This document shows, piece after piece, positions 10,064 through 18,431 of a stretch of DNA of 64,000 nt (position 1 is the stretch's first letter; each line of letters opens with the position of its first letter). The stretch spans positions 1-64,000 of the forward strand of contig CAAFLX010000019.1 in assembly GCA_900763875.1 (NCBI GenBank). The letters run 5' to 3'. The DNA comes from Clostridia bacterium (GTDB lineage: Bacteria > Bacillota > Clostridia > Christensenellales > CAG-917). The notes under the pieces are model-generated. The model did not search any database. It saw only the letters and a list, made by a program, of their open reading frames with translations, and was not told the DNA's origin. The translations under genes and the position numbers were made by a program.

Positions 10064-10095
10064 GAGAACGGCAAGAAAAAGTCCTTCAACAAGAA

Positions 10096-10155
10096 AAAGC
10101 CCCTCAAATCGAGTTGTCGCGCACGTCTACGCACGCTCCCGATTTGAGGGGCTTT
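10096..10155. terminator. Bidirectional terminator after the lipoprotein pair
   Basis: AAAGCCCCTCAAATC (10096-10110) pairs perfectly with GATTTGAGGGGCTTT (10141-10155), with a 30-nt loop, between convergent genes. Confidence 0.85.
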
Positions 10156-10177
10156 CTTATTATACATCGATTTATCG

Positions 10178-10693
10178 TTATTTGCTGTTTTTCACAAACA
10201 CAACTTGTTTCATGCGTTGCTCGGTGAGCGGTCTGTCGTTGAAATTTGTCGGGGTTGCGGCAATGCGGTCAACAACGTCCATACCCTCAACCACTTTGCC
10301 GAAAGCTGCGTATTGTCCGTCGAGGAATTTTGCGTCGGCATGGCAAATGAAAAATTGAGAAGACGCCGAATTGTAAAACTGCGAACGCGCCATCGAGATA
10401 ACTCCGCGCTCGTGAGAGATTGGGTTGGCAACGCCGTTGACTCTAAATTCGCCCTTGATTGTTTCTTTGCTGCCGCCCATACCCGTTCCTTGGGGGTCGC
10501 CTCCTTGAATCATAAACCCGGAGATAACTCTGTGGAAAATGAGTCCGTCATAAAAGCGTTGAGCAACGAGTTTTTGAAAATTCTTCACCGTAATAGGCGC
10601 GGCTGTTTCGTCGAGTTCGACAACGATTTTGCCGCCGTCGTTCATTTCGATTTCAACCAAGTTTGTTGTTTCGTTTGTTTGGGTATATGCCAT
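10178..10693 (-). CDS. Cyclophilin-type peptidyl-prolyl cis-trans isomerase
   Basis: Catalyses cis-trans isomerisation of Xaa-Pro bonds. The 171-residue product is a single cyclophilin domain with no signal peptide, so it is cytoplasmic. Signature residues are in FHRVISGFMIQGGDPQGTG and the later SQFFICHAD and LDGQYAAFGKV blocks, covering the Arg, Phe and His positions of the active site. AGAGG precedes the ATG. It lies about 50 bp downstream of the flavoprotein gene on the same strand. Confidence 0.95.
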   Translation of the reverse strand: MAYTQTNETTNLVEIEMNDGGKIVVELDETAAPITVKNFQKLVAQRFYDGLIFHRVISGFMIQGGDPQGTGMGGSKETIKGEFRVNGVANPISHERGVISMARSQFYNSASSQFFICHADAKFLDGQYAAFGKVVEGMDVVDRIAATPTNFNDRPLTEQRMKQVVFVKNSK

Positions 10694-10742
10694 AAAGCAC
10701 CTCTTTATCTATTTGTTTTGAGCGGATAAACCGCCGTTTGTG

Positions 10743-11945
10743 TCAAAAACTGCTTTTTGCGATTGCGCTTGCAACCGCCTTTGCGCTTGCAAACGCCCAC
10801 TGCAAATTGTAGCCGCCCGAGTCGCCGTCAATGTCGAGAGCCTCGCCGATTGCATAGGCGTTTTTTGCCTTGTGCGACATAAGGTCGTCGTCAAATTCGC
10901 GAGGGTCTAGTCCGCCCGACATTGCCTGCGCAAGGGACGCGTCGCCAAGACCTTCTATGGTGAATTTATAACTTTTGATTGCGCTTGCAATCGCGCCGAT
11001 TTTGCTTTGAGCGTTGTCTTTTGCCTCGCAGCCTGCCGCCCAAATTATGCGCTCTTGCACCTTGCTGTGAAACGTGCCTAGCAACAATTCCTCAACCGTT
11101 CCGTTGTTGTTGCGCTTTGTCAATATATCCTCGACTTCTGCTTTTGAATATTCGGGCATAAAGTCGATTGTGAGCATATCGCCCACCTTTGCCCTGCCTC
11201 TTGCAATTTCGGTTGAGAGGTTGAACGCGGCAATTCCGCTCACGCCGAAGTCCTTGAAAAGCACCTCTCCCACCTCATAGCGATAGCCTATGCGAACGCC
11301 TGCCTTAACCCTCACTCCCTGCAAGCCTTTTAGAGGTTCTTTGTTGGTTTTTATGGGGACGAGCGACGGAGTCATCGGACGAACGGTGTGTCCGAGCGCG
11401 GTATAAAGCGACGTGCAGTCCTTGCCGAAAGTTGCCGGCGAGCCGCTTGCAAGCACCACTCTGTCCGCTTGAAACGAGAACGATTCGTTGGGTTTTCCGT
11501 CGTGTTTAATGATGCCGCCAACGTTGAAAAAGTCGTTGAAATTGTCAACGGTGTTGACAAAATGCGACATGAAAACCTCGGTGCGATTGCGCTCTACGGC
11601 GCGACGCAACACGTCCAAAACCGTTGACGCGCACTCGCTGTACGGATAAACGCGCTTGTCGATGACCTTGGTGATTAGCCCCATTTTTTCAAACGTGGCA
11701 ATGGTGTCGTGAGCGTCGAATCTGTCAAGAAAAGTCTCGACAAAACTCGGCTTGTTGTAGTGCACGATGTTCATATCGAGGTTGGTGAGGTTGCACTTCC
11801 CGTTGCCCGTTGCGAGCAATTTTTTGCCCACTCTTTCGTTGCTTTCAAGGATTGCAACCGAAAGCGCAGGGGGCAACTGACTTGCCAAAAACAAGCCGCT
11901 TGCGCCACCGCCTATTATAATAACGTCAAATTTTTTGGTGTTCAT
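10743..11945 (-). CDS. BaiN/HI0933-family NAD(P)/FAD-dependent oxidoreductase
   Basis: Two-dinucleotide-binding flavoprotein of the HI0933/YhiN/BaiN family. The 400-residue protein begins with the FAD-binding Rossmann motif IIIGGGASGL and the family block VGKKLLATGNGKCNLTN, and ends with the second FAD-contact block EALDIDGDSGGYNLQWAFAS. The substrate is unknown for most members; a bile-acid role should not be assumed. There is no Shine-Dalgarno site. Instead an extended -10 box (TGCTAGAAT) ends 6 nt before the ATG, suggesting a leaderless mRNA, and a perfect palindrome occupies the promoter spacer. Confidence 0.9.
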   Translation of the reverse strand: MNTKKFDVIIIGGGASGLFLASQLPPALSVAILESNERVGKKLLATGNGKCNLTNLDMNIVHYNKPSFVETFLDRFDAHDTIATFEKMGLITKVIDKRVYPYSECASTVLDVLRRAVERNRTEVFMSHFVNTVDNFNDFFNVGGIIKHDGKPNESFSFQADRVVLASGSPATFGKDCTSLYTALGHTVRPMTPSLVPIKTNKEPLKGLQGVRVKAGVRIGYRYEVGEVLFKDFGVSGIAAFNLSTEIARGRAKVGDMLTIDFMPEYSKAEVEDILTKRNNNGTVEELLLGTFHSKVQERIIWAAGCEAKDNAQSKIGAIASAIKSYKFTIEGLGDASLAQAMSGGLDPREFDDDLMSHKAKNAYAIGEALDIDGDSGGYNLQWAFASAKAVASAIAKSSF

Positions 11946-11951
11946 ACTCGT

Positions 11952-11980
11952 ATTCTAGCACATGCGCGGCGCATGCGCAA
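11952..11980 (-). promoter_or_regulatory. Leaderless promoter of the BaiN-like gene with palindromic spacer
   Basis: On the minus strand TTGCGC (11980-11975), a 17-bp spacer and TAGAAT (11957-11952) precede ATG at 11945 by 6 nt. The spacer contains the perfect inverted repeat CATGCGC-G-GCGCATG (11961-11975), a plausible operator. Confidence 0.55.
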
Positions 11981-12003
11981 TCTCAAAATCCGCAAGGGAC
12001 AAA

Positions 12004-12939
12004 TCATGAAAAGTATTTGTCCGTGATTGCAAAAATATCGTCTAGGGATTTGGCTTTGCCAATCTCGACTCGCACGGCTTTTGCCTCGCGCGTGCCTTTT
12101 GCGTAGTAGCAAAGTTGAAGTTTCATAACGTTTGCCACCGTAAAATCGGCAATATACTTGCGAAGCGTTGCGATATGCTCCAATATATCCTCTCGCACGT
12201 CGTGGCTATCGTCCTTGCCTTGCAAACTTGAAAAAAGCCACGGTCTGCCCAGCGCGCCGCGCGCAATCATATATCCGTCCGCACGCGTGAGAGCTTGCAC
12301 TCTTTCAAGGCTTTGCAAATCGACAATATCTCCGTTTGCGATGACGGGAATGGAAAGAGCCTCTTTGACCGCTTTTGTAATCGTGTGGTCGGCAACTCCG
12401 CTGTAAAACTGCTCTCTAAACCTAGGATGCACGCACACCGCGCTTGCTCCGCCCCTTTGAGCTGCCAGCGCGCACTCGACAGCATTTGGCTTGCCGTTTT
12501 CTATGCCTGCTCGCATCTTGACGGTGACGGGACGTTTTGCCCCCTCTCTCACAGCTTGCACGATTTCTTCAATCAAATCGGGATTTTTCATAAGCGCGCT
12601 GCCGTCGCCGTTGTTGAACACTTTTTTGACGGGGCAACCCATATTGATGTCCACGATTTCAAACCTTGCAAGACGTTCGTCCTTGGCGGCTTTGTACATA
12701 AATTCGGGGTCGCTGCCAAAAAGCTGGACGGCACACGGCACGTCAAAATCCTCTCTTGCAAGCAACTCCTCGCTCCCCTTGTTGCCATAGCAAAGCCCCT
12801 TTGCGCTGACAAGCTCGGTGTAGGTAAGTCCCGCCCCGTACTTTGAACACATATGCCTAAACCCGACCTCGGAAAATCCCGCAATCGGAGCAAACAATAG
12901 GTTGTTTTTCAGTTGTACGTCACCAATTTTCAGTTGCAT
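12004..12939 (-). CDS. dus: tRNA-dihydrouridine synthase (DusB type)
   Basis: FMN-dependent reduction of uridines in the tRNA D-loop. The 311-residue TIM-barrel protein opens with the family block LLFAPIAGFSEVGFRHMC, has the catalytic cysteine in DINMGCPVKKV and the FMN/tRNA block VTVKMRAGI, and the GDI/GARGALGRPW region. AAAGGG lies four bases upstream of ATG. In many Firmicutes a dus gene lies in housekeeping clusters; here it follows mazG by about 60 bp on the same strand and may be the last gene of the spoVT-spoVB-mazG operon. Confidence 0.95.
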   Translation of the reverse strand: MQLKIGDVQLKNNLLFAPIAGFSEVGFRHMCSKYGAGLTYTELVSAKGLCYGNKGSEELLAREDFDVPCAVQLFGSDPEFMYKAAKDERLARFEIVDINMGCPVKKVFNNGDGSALMKNPDLIEEIVQAVREGAKRPVTVKMRAGIENGKPNAVECALAAQRGGASAVCVHPRFREQFYSGVADHTITKAVKEALSIPVIANGDIVDLQSLERVQALTRADGYMIARGALGRPWLFSSLQGKDDSHDVREDILEHIATLRKYIADFTVANVMKLQLCYYAKGTREAKAVRVEIGKAKSLDDIFAITDKYFS

Positions 12940-13002
12940 AGCACCCTTTCAAAATCCGCAAACAAGCCGCGATTTTGCAAGTTGTATTTTGATATTTTCA
13001 AA

Positions 13003-14058
13003 TTATTTTGCTTGGTTTTCTTTCTTTTCTTTGGCTTTGACCTCGTTCCAAATTGCGTCAAGTTCGTCAAGAGTGCAATCTTTCATATCCCTTCCGCTTG
13101 CCTTGACGGCATCTTCAACGGCGGTGAATCTTCGCACGAATTTTTCGTTTGCGCCACGCAAGGCAATCTCCGGCTCGACCTTGAAAAAGCGCAATGCGTT
13201 GACGACGGCAAAGAGCAAATCGCCGCCTTCTTCAACCTTGTGCGCATTGTCGGCATTCTTGAATTCCTCTGTTTCTTCGACGATTTTTTGGTATGCGCCG
13301 CTCACGTCGTCCCAATCGAATCCGACTTTCTTTGCGTATTTTTGAATCTTTTCGGCATACAAAAGCGCGGGCAGGTTTTTGGGCACTCTGTCCATTTGGT
13401 CGGACGCCGATTTATAATGTTTTTCTTTCTTTTTTGCCGCCTCCCAAAAAACGAGAGCCTCGTCGGCGTCCGAAGCGTGATTGTTGCCGAATATGTGCGT
13501 ATGGCGGTCAATGAGTTTTCTGCAAAGTCCGCTCACCATATCCATATAATCGAACTCGCCCTCTTTTTGGGCAATTTCGGCGTGGAACACCGCCTGCATA
13601 AGCACGTCGCCGCACTCCTCTTTCATTGCGGCAACGTCCTTTTGGTCGATTGCGTCCACAAGCTCGTACGCCTCCTCGATGAGGTTTATGCGAATACTCT
13701 CGTGGGTTTGCGCCCTATCCCACTCGCACCCGTCGTCGGCGCGCAAGCGGTGCATGATTTGTTGAAGGTCGGAAAAATCGAACCTATTGCAATCCACAAG
13801 CGCAACGCTCGGCGCGATTATCACGTCCTCGTCGCCGCAAATTTGCGAAACGGACAAGGTTTTGTCCTCGCCGTCCTTTTCGCAAATGACGTTGATATCT
13901 CCGTAAACGTCCAAGAGTTTTGCCTTGATGTCGTTTGCGTTTTGTTTGTCAACGCCGTCCACCACAAGCGGTATGCGCTTGTTGAAAAAAACCGTAGACA
14001 AAAAATCCGCGGCTATGTAACGTTGATACGAGCCTTTCAACACTTCATCGAGTTTCAT
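13003..14058 (-). CDS. mazG: MazG nucleoside triphosphate pyrophosphohydrolase, N-terminus reduced
   Basis: Hydrolyses (d)NTPs, including aberrant ones, to monophosphates. The 351-residue protein carries two MazG modules: the first with LRADDGCEWDRAQTHES and the metal ligands E128, E129, E132 and E148/D151, and the second from about residue 215. In Bacillus YabN the MazG part is preceded by a full tetrapyrrole-methylase domain of about 200 residues. Only about 95 residues remain here, resembling its end (ICEKDGEDKTLSV...IIAPSVALVD), without the glycine-rich SAM site. The gene overlaps the end of the spoVB-like gene by 14 bp. Confidence 0.9.
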   Translation of the reverse strand: MKLDEVLKGSYQRYIAADFLSTVFFNKRIPLVVDGVDKQNANDIKAKLLDVYGDINVICEKDGEDKTLSVSQICGDEDVIIAPSVALVDCNRFDFSDLQQIMHRLRADDGCEWDRAQTHESIRINLIEEAYELVDAIDQKDVAAMKEECGDVLMQAVFHAEIAQKEGEFDYMDMVSGLCRKLIDRHTHIFGNNHASDADEALVFWEAAKKKEKHYKSASDQMDRVPKNLPALLYAEKIQKYAKKVGFDWDDVSGAYQKIVEETEEFKNADNAHKVEEGGDLLFAVVNALRFFKVEPEIALRGANEKFVRRFTAVEDAVKASGRDMKDCTLDELDAIWNEVKAKEKKENQAK

Positions 14059-15823
14059 CTTTATACTCCCAAAATCTTATTGTTCTATGCAATGCCCAAA
14101 GCAGTTTTTTGAGGGGCAGGTGCGGTATGTCGTCCTTTGACACGAGGTTGAAAAAGAAGGCAAGCCACACGTACACCGCAAAGCATACCAAAAAACCGAC
14201 GACGATTGCAAGCATATCGTTTTGAAAAAACGATGTGACGGCAATTCCGCACAACGCCATTATAACACCCGAAAGGAGATTTAGACCAACGTTTTTTTCA
14301 AGACGAAGTCCGCATATTTTGAAATAAGCCGTCATCGTGCCCAAATACGCCGCCACGGGAAGTGCCAAAGATGCGATTGCCGCGCCGTTTATACCCATAC
14401 GTTTTGTGAGCAACACGTCAAATGTGATTTTGACGATAATTGCACAAACAAGACTTAACACCGCATATTTGGTCTTGTCAAGTGCCTGTAAGAGCGAAAT
14501 GTAGATTTGCATCACCGACAAAAACACCACGTTTGCCGATGTGATTCTAAGCACGTTGGTTGCAACAATCGCGTTTTGAGGGGATAGAGAGGGATATATC
14601 GCGCCGATTATTCTCGGCGCAAAAACCGCAAGAAAAAAAGCAAACGGCACGCCCAAAAGATAGGCAAGGCGCACGCATAGACTGCTTTTGAGCATAACCC
14701 CGTCTATATCGTGAGTCACCCTCGACGCCGACACGGACGGCACGATTGCCACCGCAAGCGACATTATCGCAACAACGGGCATATTGACAAGCGAGTTGAC
14801 AGGCCCTGAAATTATGCCGTATTGCGCCGTTGCAATGCCCTTTTCAAGCCCGAAAAGTTTGAGCATATTGACGATAATCACACTGTCGAAAAACGAGGAA
14901 AGCGGCATCAAAACGGCAACCGCCGCAATGGGCAACGATATGCGAAGCATACAAAAAATCTCTGCCTTACTCACCGTTTTTCGCACTGTTTCCGACGTTG
15001 TTTTTGGCATATTTTCGTGCAAAAAAACAGCGTTTTTTGCGGCTTTTTTGCCACTTTTTTCACACTCGATTCGACCTTTTTCGACAACTTTTTCTTGATT
15101 TTGCGCACAAAAATCCACGGGATTTTCGGTTGCTTTTTCGGTTGCTATGGTTGAAATATATGCGGTTTTTTTGGCTTTTTTCGCGCGGAAAAGATAGGTG
15201 AAAAGCATATACAACACTGTCACCGCCTCGCTTGCCGTCACTCCGAGCAACGCTCCGCACACGCTGGCAACAATCCCTCTCTTTGACAAGGCATAGGCAA
15301 GCGCAAGCCCCACCGAGAGTTTGACCACTTGCTCGATTACGTTTGAAAGCGCGGTGGGCAACATATACATCTGCCCTTGAAACAAGCCTCGAAAACCCGA
15401 TATCACGCACACGCATACGATTGCGGGCGAAATTGCCAAAAAGCCTTGGTAGGTGTCGGCATTGCCCTGCTTTTGCGCCAAAAATCGGGATAGAGAGGCG
15501 ATCAACGCGCCAAATATCAATCCAAGCGACAAAAGAGCGGTCATCGCCACTGCAAAATACTTTTTCGAGTCCTCGCCAAGCGCGCGCTTTTCGGCAACGA
15601 TGCGAGATAGCGCGGTGGGTATGCCGGCGGTTGCAAGCACCATAAACAGCGCATATACGGGAAAAACAAGCTGATACATTCCCATGCCCTCCGCACCGAG
15701 CACGTTGGTGAGAGGTATGCGATAGAGTGCGCCGAGCATTTTGGCAACAACGCTGCCCACAAGCAATATGCCTGCGCCGCTTGCTATGCGCCTCTCCTCT
15801 TTTGTTTGTTTCAGCATTTTCAT
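14045..15823 (-). CDS. SpoVB/YabM-type polysaccharide flippase family protein
   Basis: Polytopic membrane protein of the MOP superfamily (SpoVB, MurJ, Wzx relatives), likely moving lipid-linked sugars across the membrane. The 592-residue protein starts SGAGILLVGSVVAKMLGALYRIPLTNVLGAEGMGMYQ (split here: GAGILLVG, KMLGALYRIPL, GMGMYQLVFPVYA), typical for SpoVB. A Lys/Glu/Thr-rich hydrophilic insertion at about residues 214-287 makes it longer than the usual 510-540. The start is the ATG overlapping the spoVT stop (ATGA), so translation is probably coupled. Order spoVT, spoVB-like, mazG matches spoVT-yabM-mazG of Bacillus. Confidence 0.9.
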   Translation of the reverse strand: MKMLKQTKEERRIASGAGILLVGSVVAKMLGALYRIPLTNVLGAEGMGMYQLVFPVYALFMVLATAGIPTALSRIVAEKRALGEDSKKYFAVAMTALLSLGLIFGALIASLSRFLAQKQGNADTYQGFLAISPAIVCVCVISGFRGLFQGQMYMLPTALSNVIEQVVKLSVGLALAYALSKRGIVASVCGALLGVTASEAVTVLYMLFTYLFRAKKAKKTAYISTIATEKATENPVDFCAQNQEKVVEKGRIECEKSGKKAAKNAVFLHENMPKTTSETVRKTVSKAEIFCMLRISLPIAAVAVLMPLSSFFDSVIIVNMLKLFGLEKGIATAQYGIISGPVNSLVNMPVVAIMSLAVAIVPSVSASRVTHDIDGVMLKSSLCVRLAYLLGVPFAFFLAVFAPRIIGAIYPSLSPQNAIVATNVLRITSANVVFLSVMQIYISLLQALDKTKYAVLSLVCAIIVKITFDVLLTKRMGINGAAIASLALPVAAYLGTMTAYFKICGLRLEKNVGLNLLSGVIMALCGIAVTSFFQNDMLAIVVGFLVCFAVYVWLAFFFNLVSKDDIPHLPLKKLLWALHRTIRFWEYKDETR

Positions 15824-16344
15824 TCGCTCAAAATTGCCGAAATTAGTTCGGCGCAAAAGTGAAGATAATCTCTTTGCACGTCTGTGATTGCCTCGTTTGA
15901 AACAAGAGCAATGCACCCAACAAAATCACCGCCCGACAGCACAGGTTCGCTCAAAAACACGCTCCCGTCGCAATCGAGATTCTCAAAGATTTTGCAAAGG
16001 CTTTCGCCCTCCAAAAACTCAACGTTGCGATTGCGAATAATATTTGAAAACTCGCTTGTCAGGCGCGCGCCCCGATAGTGTTTTTTGTTTTTGCCCTCGC
16101 AAAGAACCACCTCGTTTGCGCTCAAAATCAATACGTCCGCATTCGCCTTGTCGGCAAGTGCTTTCGAGAGTGCGCGGCAAGAGGGCAACGCTCTTTGAAA
16201 ACCGCTGTACCGTTTGAGAGTCAAGCCCTCGTCACTTGCAAAAATTTCCATTTCGTCACCCACTTGAAGGCGCATCGTCTTGCGCATCTCTTTGGGTATA
16301 ACTATGCGCCCAAGCTCGTCGATTCGTCTTACGATTCCAACCAT
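15820..16344 (-). CDS. spoVT: Stage V sporulation protein T, AbrB-type regulator
   Basis: Transcription regulator of late forespore genes in sporulating Firmicutes. The 174-residue product has the N-terminal swapped-hairpin AbrB DNA-binding domain (VGIVRRIDELGRIVIPKEMR, LQVGDEMEIF) and a C-terminal GAF-like domain (about residues 55-174). Length matches SpoVT (about 178), not AbrB (about 95). GGAGG precedes ATG. It is the first gene of the minus-strand operon with the spoVB-like gene and mazG. Confidence 0.95.
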   Translation of the reverse strand: MVGIVRRIDELGRIVIPKEMRKTMRLQVGDEMEIFASDEGLTLKRYSGFQRALPSCRALSKALADKANADVLILSANEVVLCEGKNKKHYRGARLTSEFSNIIRNRNVEFLEGESLCKIFENLDCDGSVFLSEPVLSGGDFVGCIALVSNEAITDVQRDYLHFCAELISAILSE

Positions 16345-16501
16345 AAAGCCTCCGTTTGTGCTAGTATTTGCAAGGCGTCATCTTATATTCTTGCTTGCAC
16401 GTTTTTGTGCGGATAATGACAAAACGCGCGCTTTATGCGTGCGTTTTGTGTTGATAAACTTTGTTTTGTGTCAATTTGTGTGTTTTTGTTTGTTGAAAAA
16501 C

Positions 16502-16786
16502 TCAAATGTAAAACTGTTTGGGCTTTGGCTTTTCAATCACCCTTTCAAGCACGAAAGAAGTGAACTCGACATCCTCTATGAAGTCGCGCGGAAGATACTT
16601 CACACGATTAAATTTTTCAAAATGCTTGAAGTGCGCAGGGAGCGTCACGGGGGTTGCCACGTCCTCTTTGTAGGATATATCCTGCAACATTTTTTGATAA
16701 TTGGACGGCGTGAGAGCAAGCTCGCTCTCATAAATCACGTCGCGCAAAATCTTGTCGCCATTCATAACTTTTGCCCAAATTTTCAT
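16502..16786 (-). CDS. Small conserved-type protein of unknown function
   Basis: 94 residues starting MKIWAKVMNGDKILRD. No domain is recognised. It has no signal peptide or membrane segment, is acidic to neutral, and ends in a Lys/Pro-rich tail. The start shares one base with the stop of the flavin reductase gene (TGATG), so it is translationally coupled to it. That coupling and a sensible start support it as a real gene. The open frame upstream to 16846 is inside the previous gene and is rejected. Confidence 0.75.
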   Translation of the reverse strand: MKIWAKVMNGDKILRDVIYESELALTPSNYQKMLQDISYKEDVATPVTLPAHFKHFEKFNRVKYLPRDFIEDVEFTSFVLERVIEKPKPKQFYI

Positions 16787-17253
16787 CAGTATTCCTCGAT
16801 TATTTCGCCAAAATAGAAGGTGTGAAGGTCGGGTTGAGGATACCATTTTTCAACCTCTTTCAAGTCCATATCCCCCATCGGCACTGCGCCGACAACCTTG
16901 CACTCGAAATACCTTTCGCAACCGCCAACGACGTTGCCCTCAACGCTTTTTGCCTTGACCTTTTCAAGAGAACATTCCGCCCATTTGTCGTATTCTCGTC
17001 CGCTTTTCGTGCCGCAAAATTTGATTGCGTCAAGCATTTCCCCTCTTTTGGGAACGCTCACCGTAAACGCGCCAGTGCGGTCTATAAACTCCTTGGTGTA
17101 GCGGCTCTCTCTGACGGGAGCGACAAAAACTTTTTTGCCCCACATCACGCCGATCATACCCCAACTTATCACCATAACGTTGTCGCCTGCAACCAAGAAT
17201 GCGCCCGTGTTGAGCGCGGTGTCGAGGCAAGATAAATTGTCAAATCTGTGCAT
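16786..17253 (-). CDS. Flavin reductase-like domain protein
   Basis: 155-residue FMN-binding split-barrel protein of the flavin reductase family, likely an NAD(P)H:flavin oxidoreductase or flavoredoxin-like electron carrier. Visible family features are NTGAFLVAGDNVMVISWGMIG near the start, VRESRYTKEFIDRTGAFTVS, and the C-terminal DLHTFYFGEI block. AGGAGGGAC precedes ATG. It forms a two-gene operon with the small protein gene at 16502-16786. Confidence 0.85.
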   Translation of the reverse strand: MHRFDNLSCLDTALNTGAFLVAGDNVMVISWGMIGVMWGKKVFVAPVRESRYTKEFIDRTGAFTVSVPKRGEMLDAIKFCGTKSGREYDKWAECSLEKVKAKSVEGNVVGGCERYFECKVVGAVPMGDMDLKEVEKWYPQPDLHTFYFGEIIEEY

Positions 17254-17561
17254 AGTCCCTCCTAGTTTCGTTTATTATATGCAGAATTTTGATTGCAAGT
17301 CAACGCCGATTGCGTAGAATTTTTCGCTTTTTTGAGTGTTTTTTGTATGGTTTTCTTGCGGTTTTTGCGCTGTTTTTAGCAGTTTTGAGCGGTTTCGAGT
17401 CGATTTTTTTGGCGGTTTTTGCGCTGTTTTTTTGGAGTGCTATTCGACATTTTTCCACATTTTGTAAGTTTTTTTGCACATAATGGGACAAACCGCACTT
17501 TAAGTTCCGCCAAATCGGCGTTTCGTTTGCATTTTATTTTTTTTTATGATAACATACCCGC
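17254..17561. other. Intergenic region between flavin reductase and queT leader
   Basis: About 300 bp, T-rich on the plus strand. It contains two copies of a GCGGTTTTTGCGCTGTTTTT block (about 17355 and 17410). There is a TATAAT-type -10 for the flavin reductase gene near 17274. No gene is seen. Confidence 0.6.
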
Positions 17562-17600
17562 GATGGTGTCGGCAATACCCATCAATAAAAAAAACCGAGG
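17562..17600 (+). promoter_or_regulatory. PreQ1-I riboswitch controlling queT translation
   Basis: Stem P1 is GATGG (17562-17566) with CCATC (17579-17583), closing a 12-nt loop as in known PreQ1-I aptamers. Loop bases TCGG (17569-17572) pair with CCGA (17595-17598) across an A-rich strand (17584-17594), forming the H-type pseudoknot. A cytosine directly after the P2 strand (17573) matches the ligand-pairing C. P2 runs into the GAGG ribosome site of queT, so ligand binding should block translation. Found by manual folding; no covariance model was run. Confidence 0.85.
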
Positions 17601-17606
17601 TGTATC

Positions 17607-18161
17607 TTGAAAAAATCGCTTGTGTATTTGACAAGAGCGGCTATCATTGCCGCTTTGTACTTTGCCTTGTCGGTGGCTCTGAGCGCAATCGCTTTCGTAC
17701 CTGTGCAATTTCGCATATCCGAGATTTTGGTGCTGTTGCCTCTCATCTTTCCGGAGGCAATACCCGGCTTGACGATAGGATGTTTTTTCACAAACTTCTT
17801 CTTCTCGCCGTTTGGAGTGTTCGATATGGTGCTTGGCACGCTTGCAACGCTCATCGGAGCAATCGGGACGTATCTTTTGCGCCGCCATCCGCTGCTTGCA
17901 ACCCTGCCTCCTATCATTGCAAACACGCTGCTCGTGCCGTTGATATTTGTGCTTAACGACGCAACCGCAGTGTACTATCTTTCGATGTTTGAGATTCTTG
18001 CATCTCAACTCATCACCTGCATCGCGCTGGGGCTGCCCTTCACGTTTGCACTCAAAAAAGCGATGATTGCGGCGCATATTCCCTTGCCGCACCCCTCCAA
18101 GTACGACACCGCGCCCTACCGCCGCATATTGCCGAGCGAGAGCGAGGACGACGAGGACTGA
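17607..18161 (+). CDS. queT: QueT family queuosine-precursor transporter (ECF S component)
   Basis: Substrate-binding membrane subunit of an energy-coupling-factor transporter for a queuosine precursor such as preQ1. The 184-residue protein has five or six membrane segments and the QueT block VPVQFRISEILVLLPLIFP-EAIPGLTIGC. The tail is charged (SESEDDED). Start is TTG at 17607, six bases after GAGG; no ATG lies nearby. No queuosine synthesis genes are in the window, so salvage is likely, and the shared ECF energising module must be elsewhere. The PreQ1-I riboswitch just upstream independently supports the assignment. Confidence 0.9.
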   Translation: MKKSLVYLTRAAIIAALYFALSVALSAIAFVPVQFRISEILVLLPLIFPEAIPGLTIGCFFTNFFFSPFGVFDMVLGTLATLIGAIGTYLLRRHPLLATLPPIIANTLLVPLIFVLNDATAVYYLSMFEILASQLITCIALGLPFTFALKKAMIAAHIPLPHPSKYDTAPYRRILPSESEDDED

Positions 18162-18211
18162 AAAGGAAAAGTGAAGTTGCTTAAAAACAACCTCTATAAA
18201 TATTTGGTGAA

Positions 18212-18240
18212 CAAAACCCCGCAGATTTTGCGGGGTTTTG
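18212..18240 (+). terminator. Terminator of queT
   Basis: CAAAACCCCGCA (18212-18223) pairs with TGCGGGGTTTTG (18229-18240), followed by TTTTG. Confidence 0.9.
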
Positions 18241-18431
18241 TTTTGTTTCTAGTTTAGCGTTGTTTTATTGTTTGTTCGTTTTTATTGCGTTTGAGCGCGG
18301 CTGTGCAAGAGTTTTGCATAGTTGCCGTCGCTTGCCGCTTGTTTGTGGCTTTTTTGCTCGGTTTGTTGCAACACTCAAATCTTTGCGCATCTCCTAGCCG
18401 TGGTGCATTTTTACTCTTGCTTGCCTCGTCT

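Noticed and set aside
12913..14112. 399-codon plus-strand ORF
   Set aside because: Antisense of mazG and the dus/mazG gap; mazG has clear metal-ligand motifs.
16787..16846. N-terminal extension of the small protein gene at 16502-16786
   Set aside because: It would lie inside the flavin reductase gene; the TGATG overlap gives a normal coupled start.
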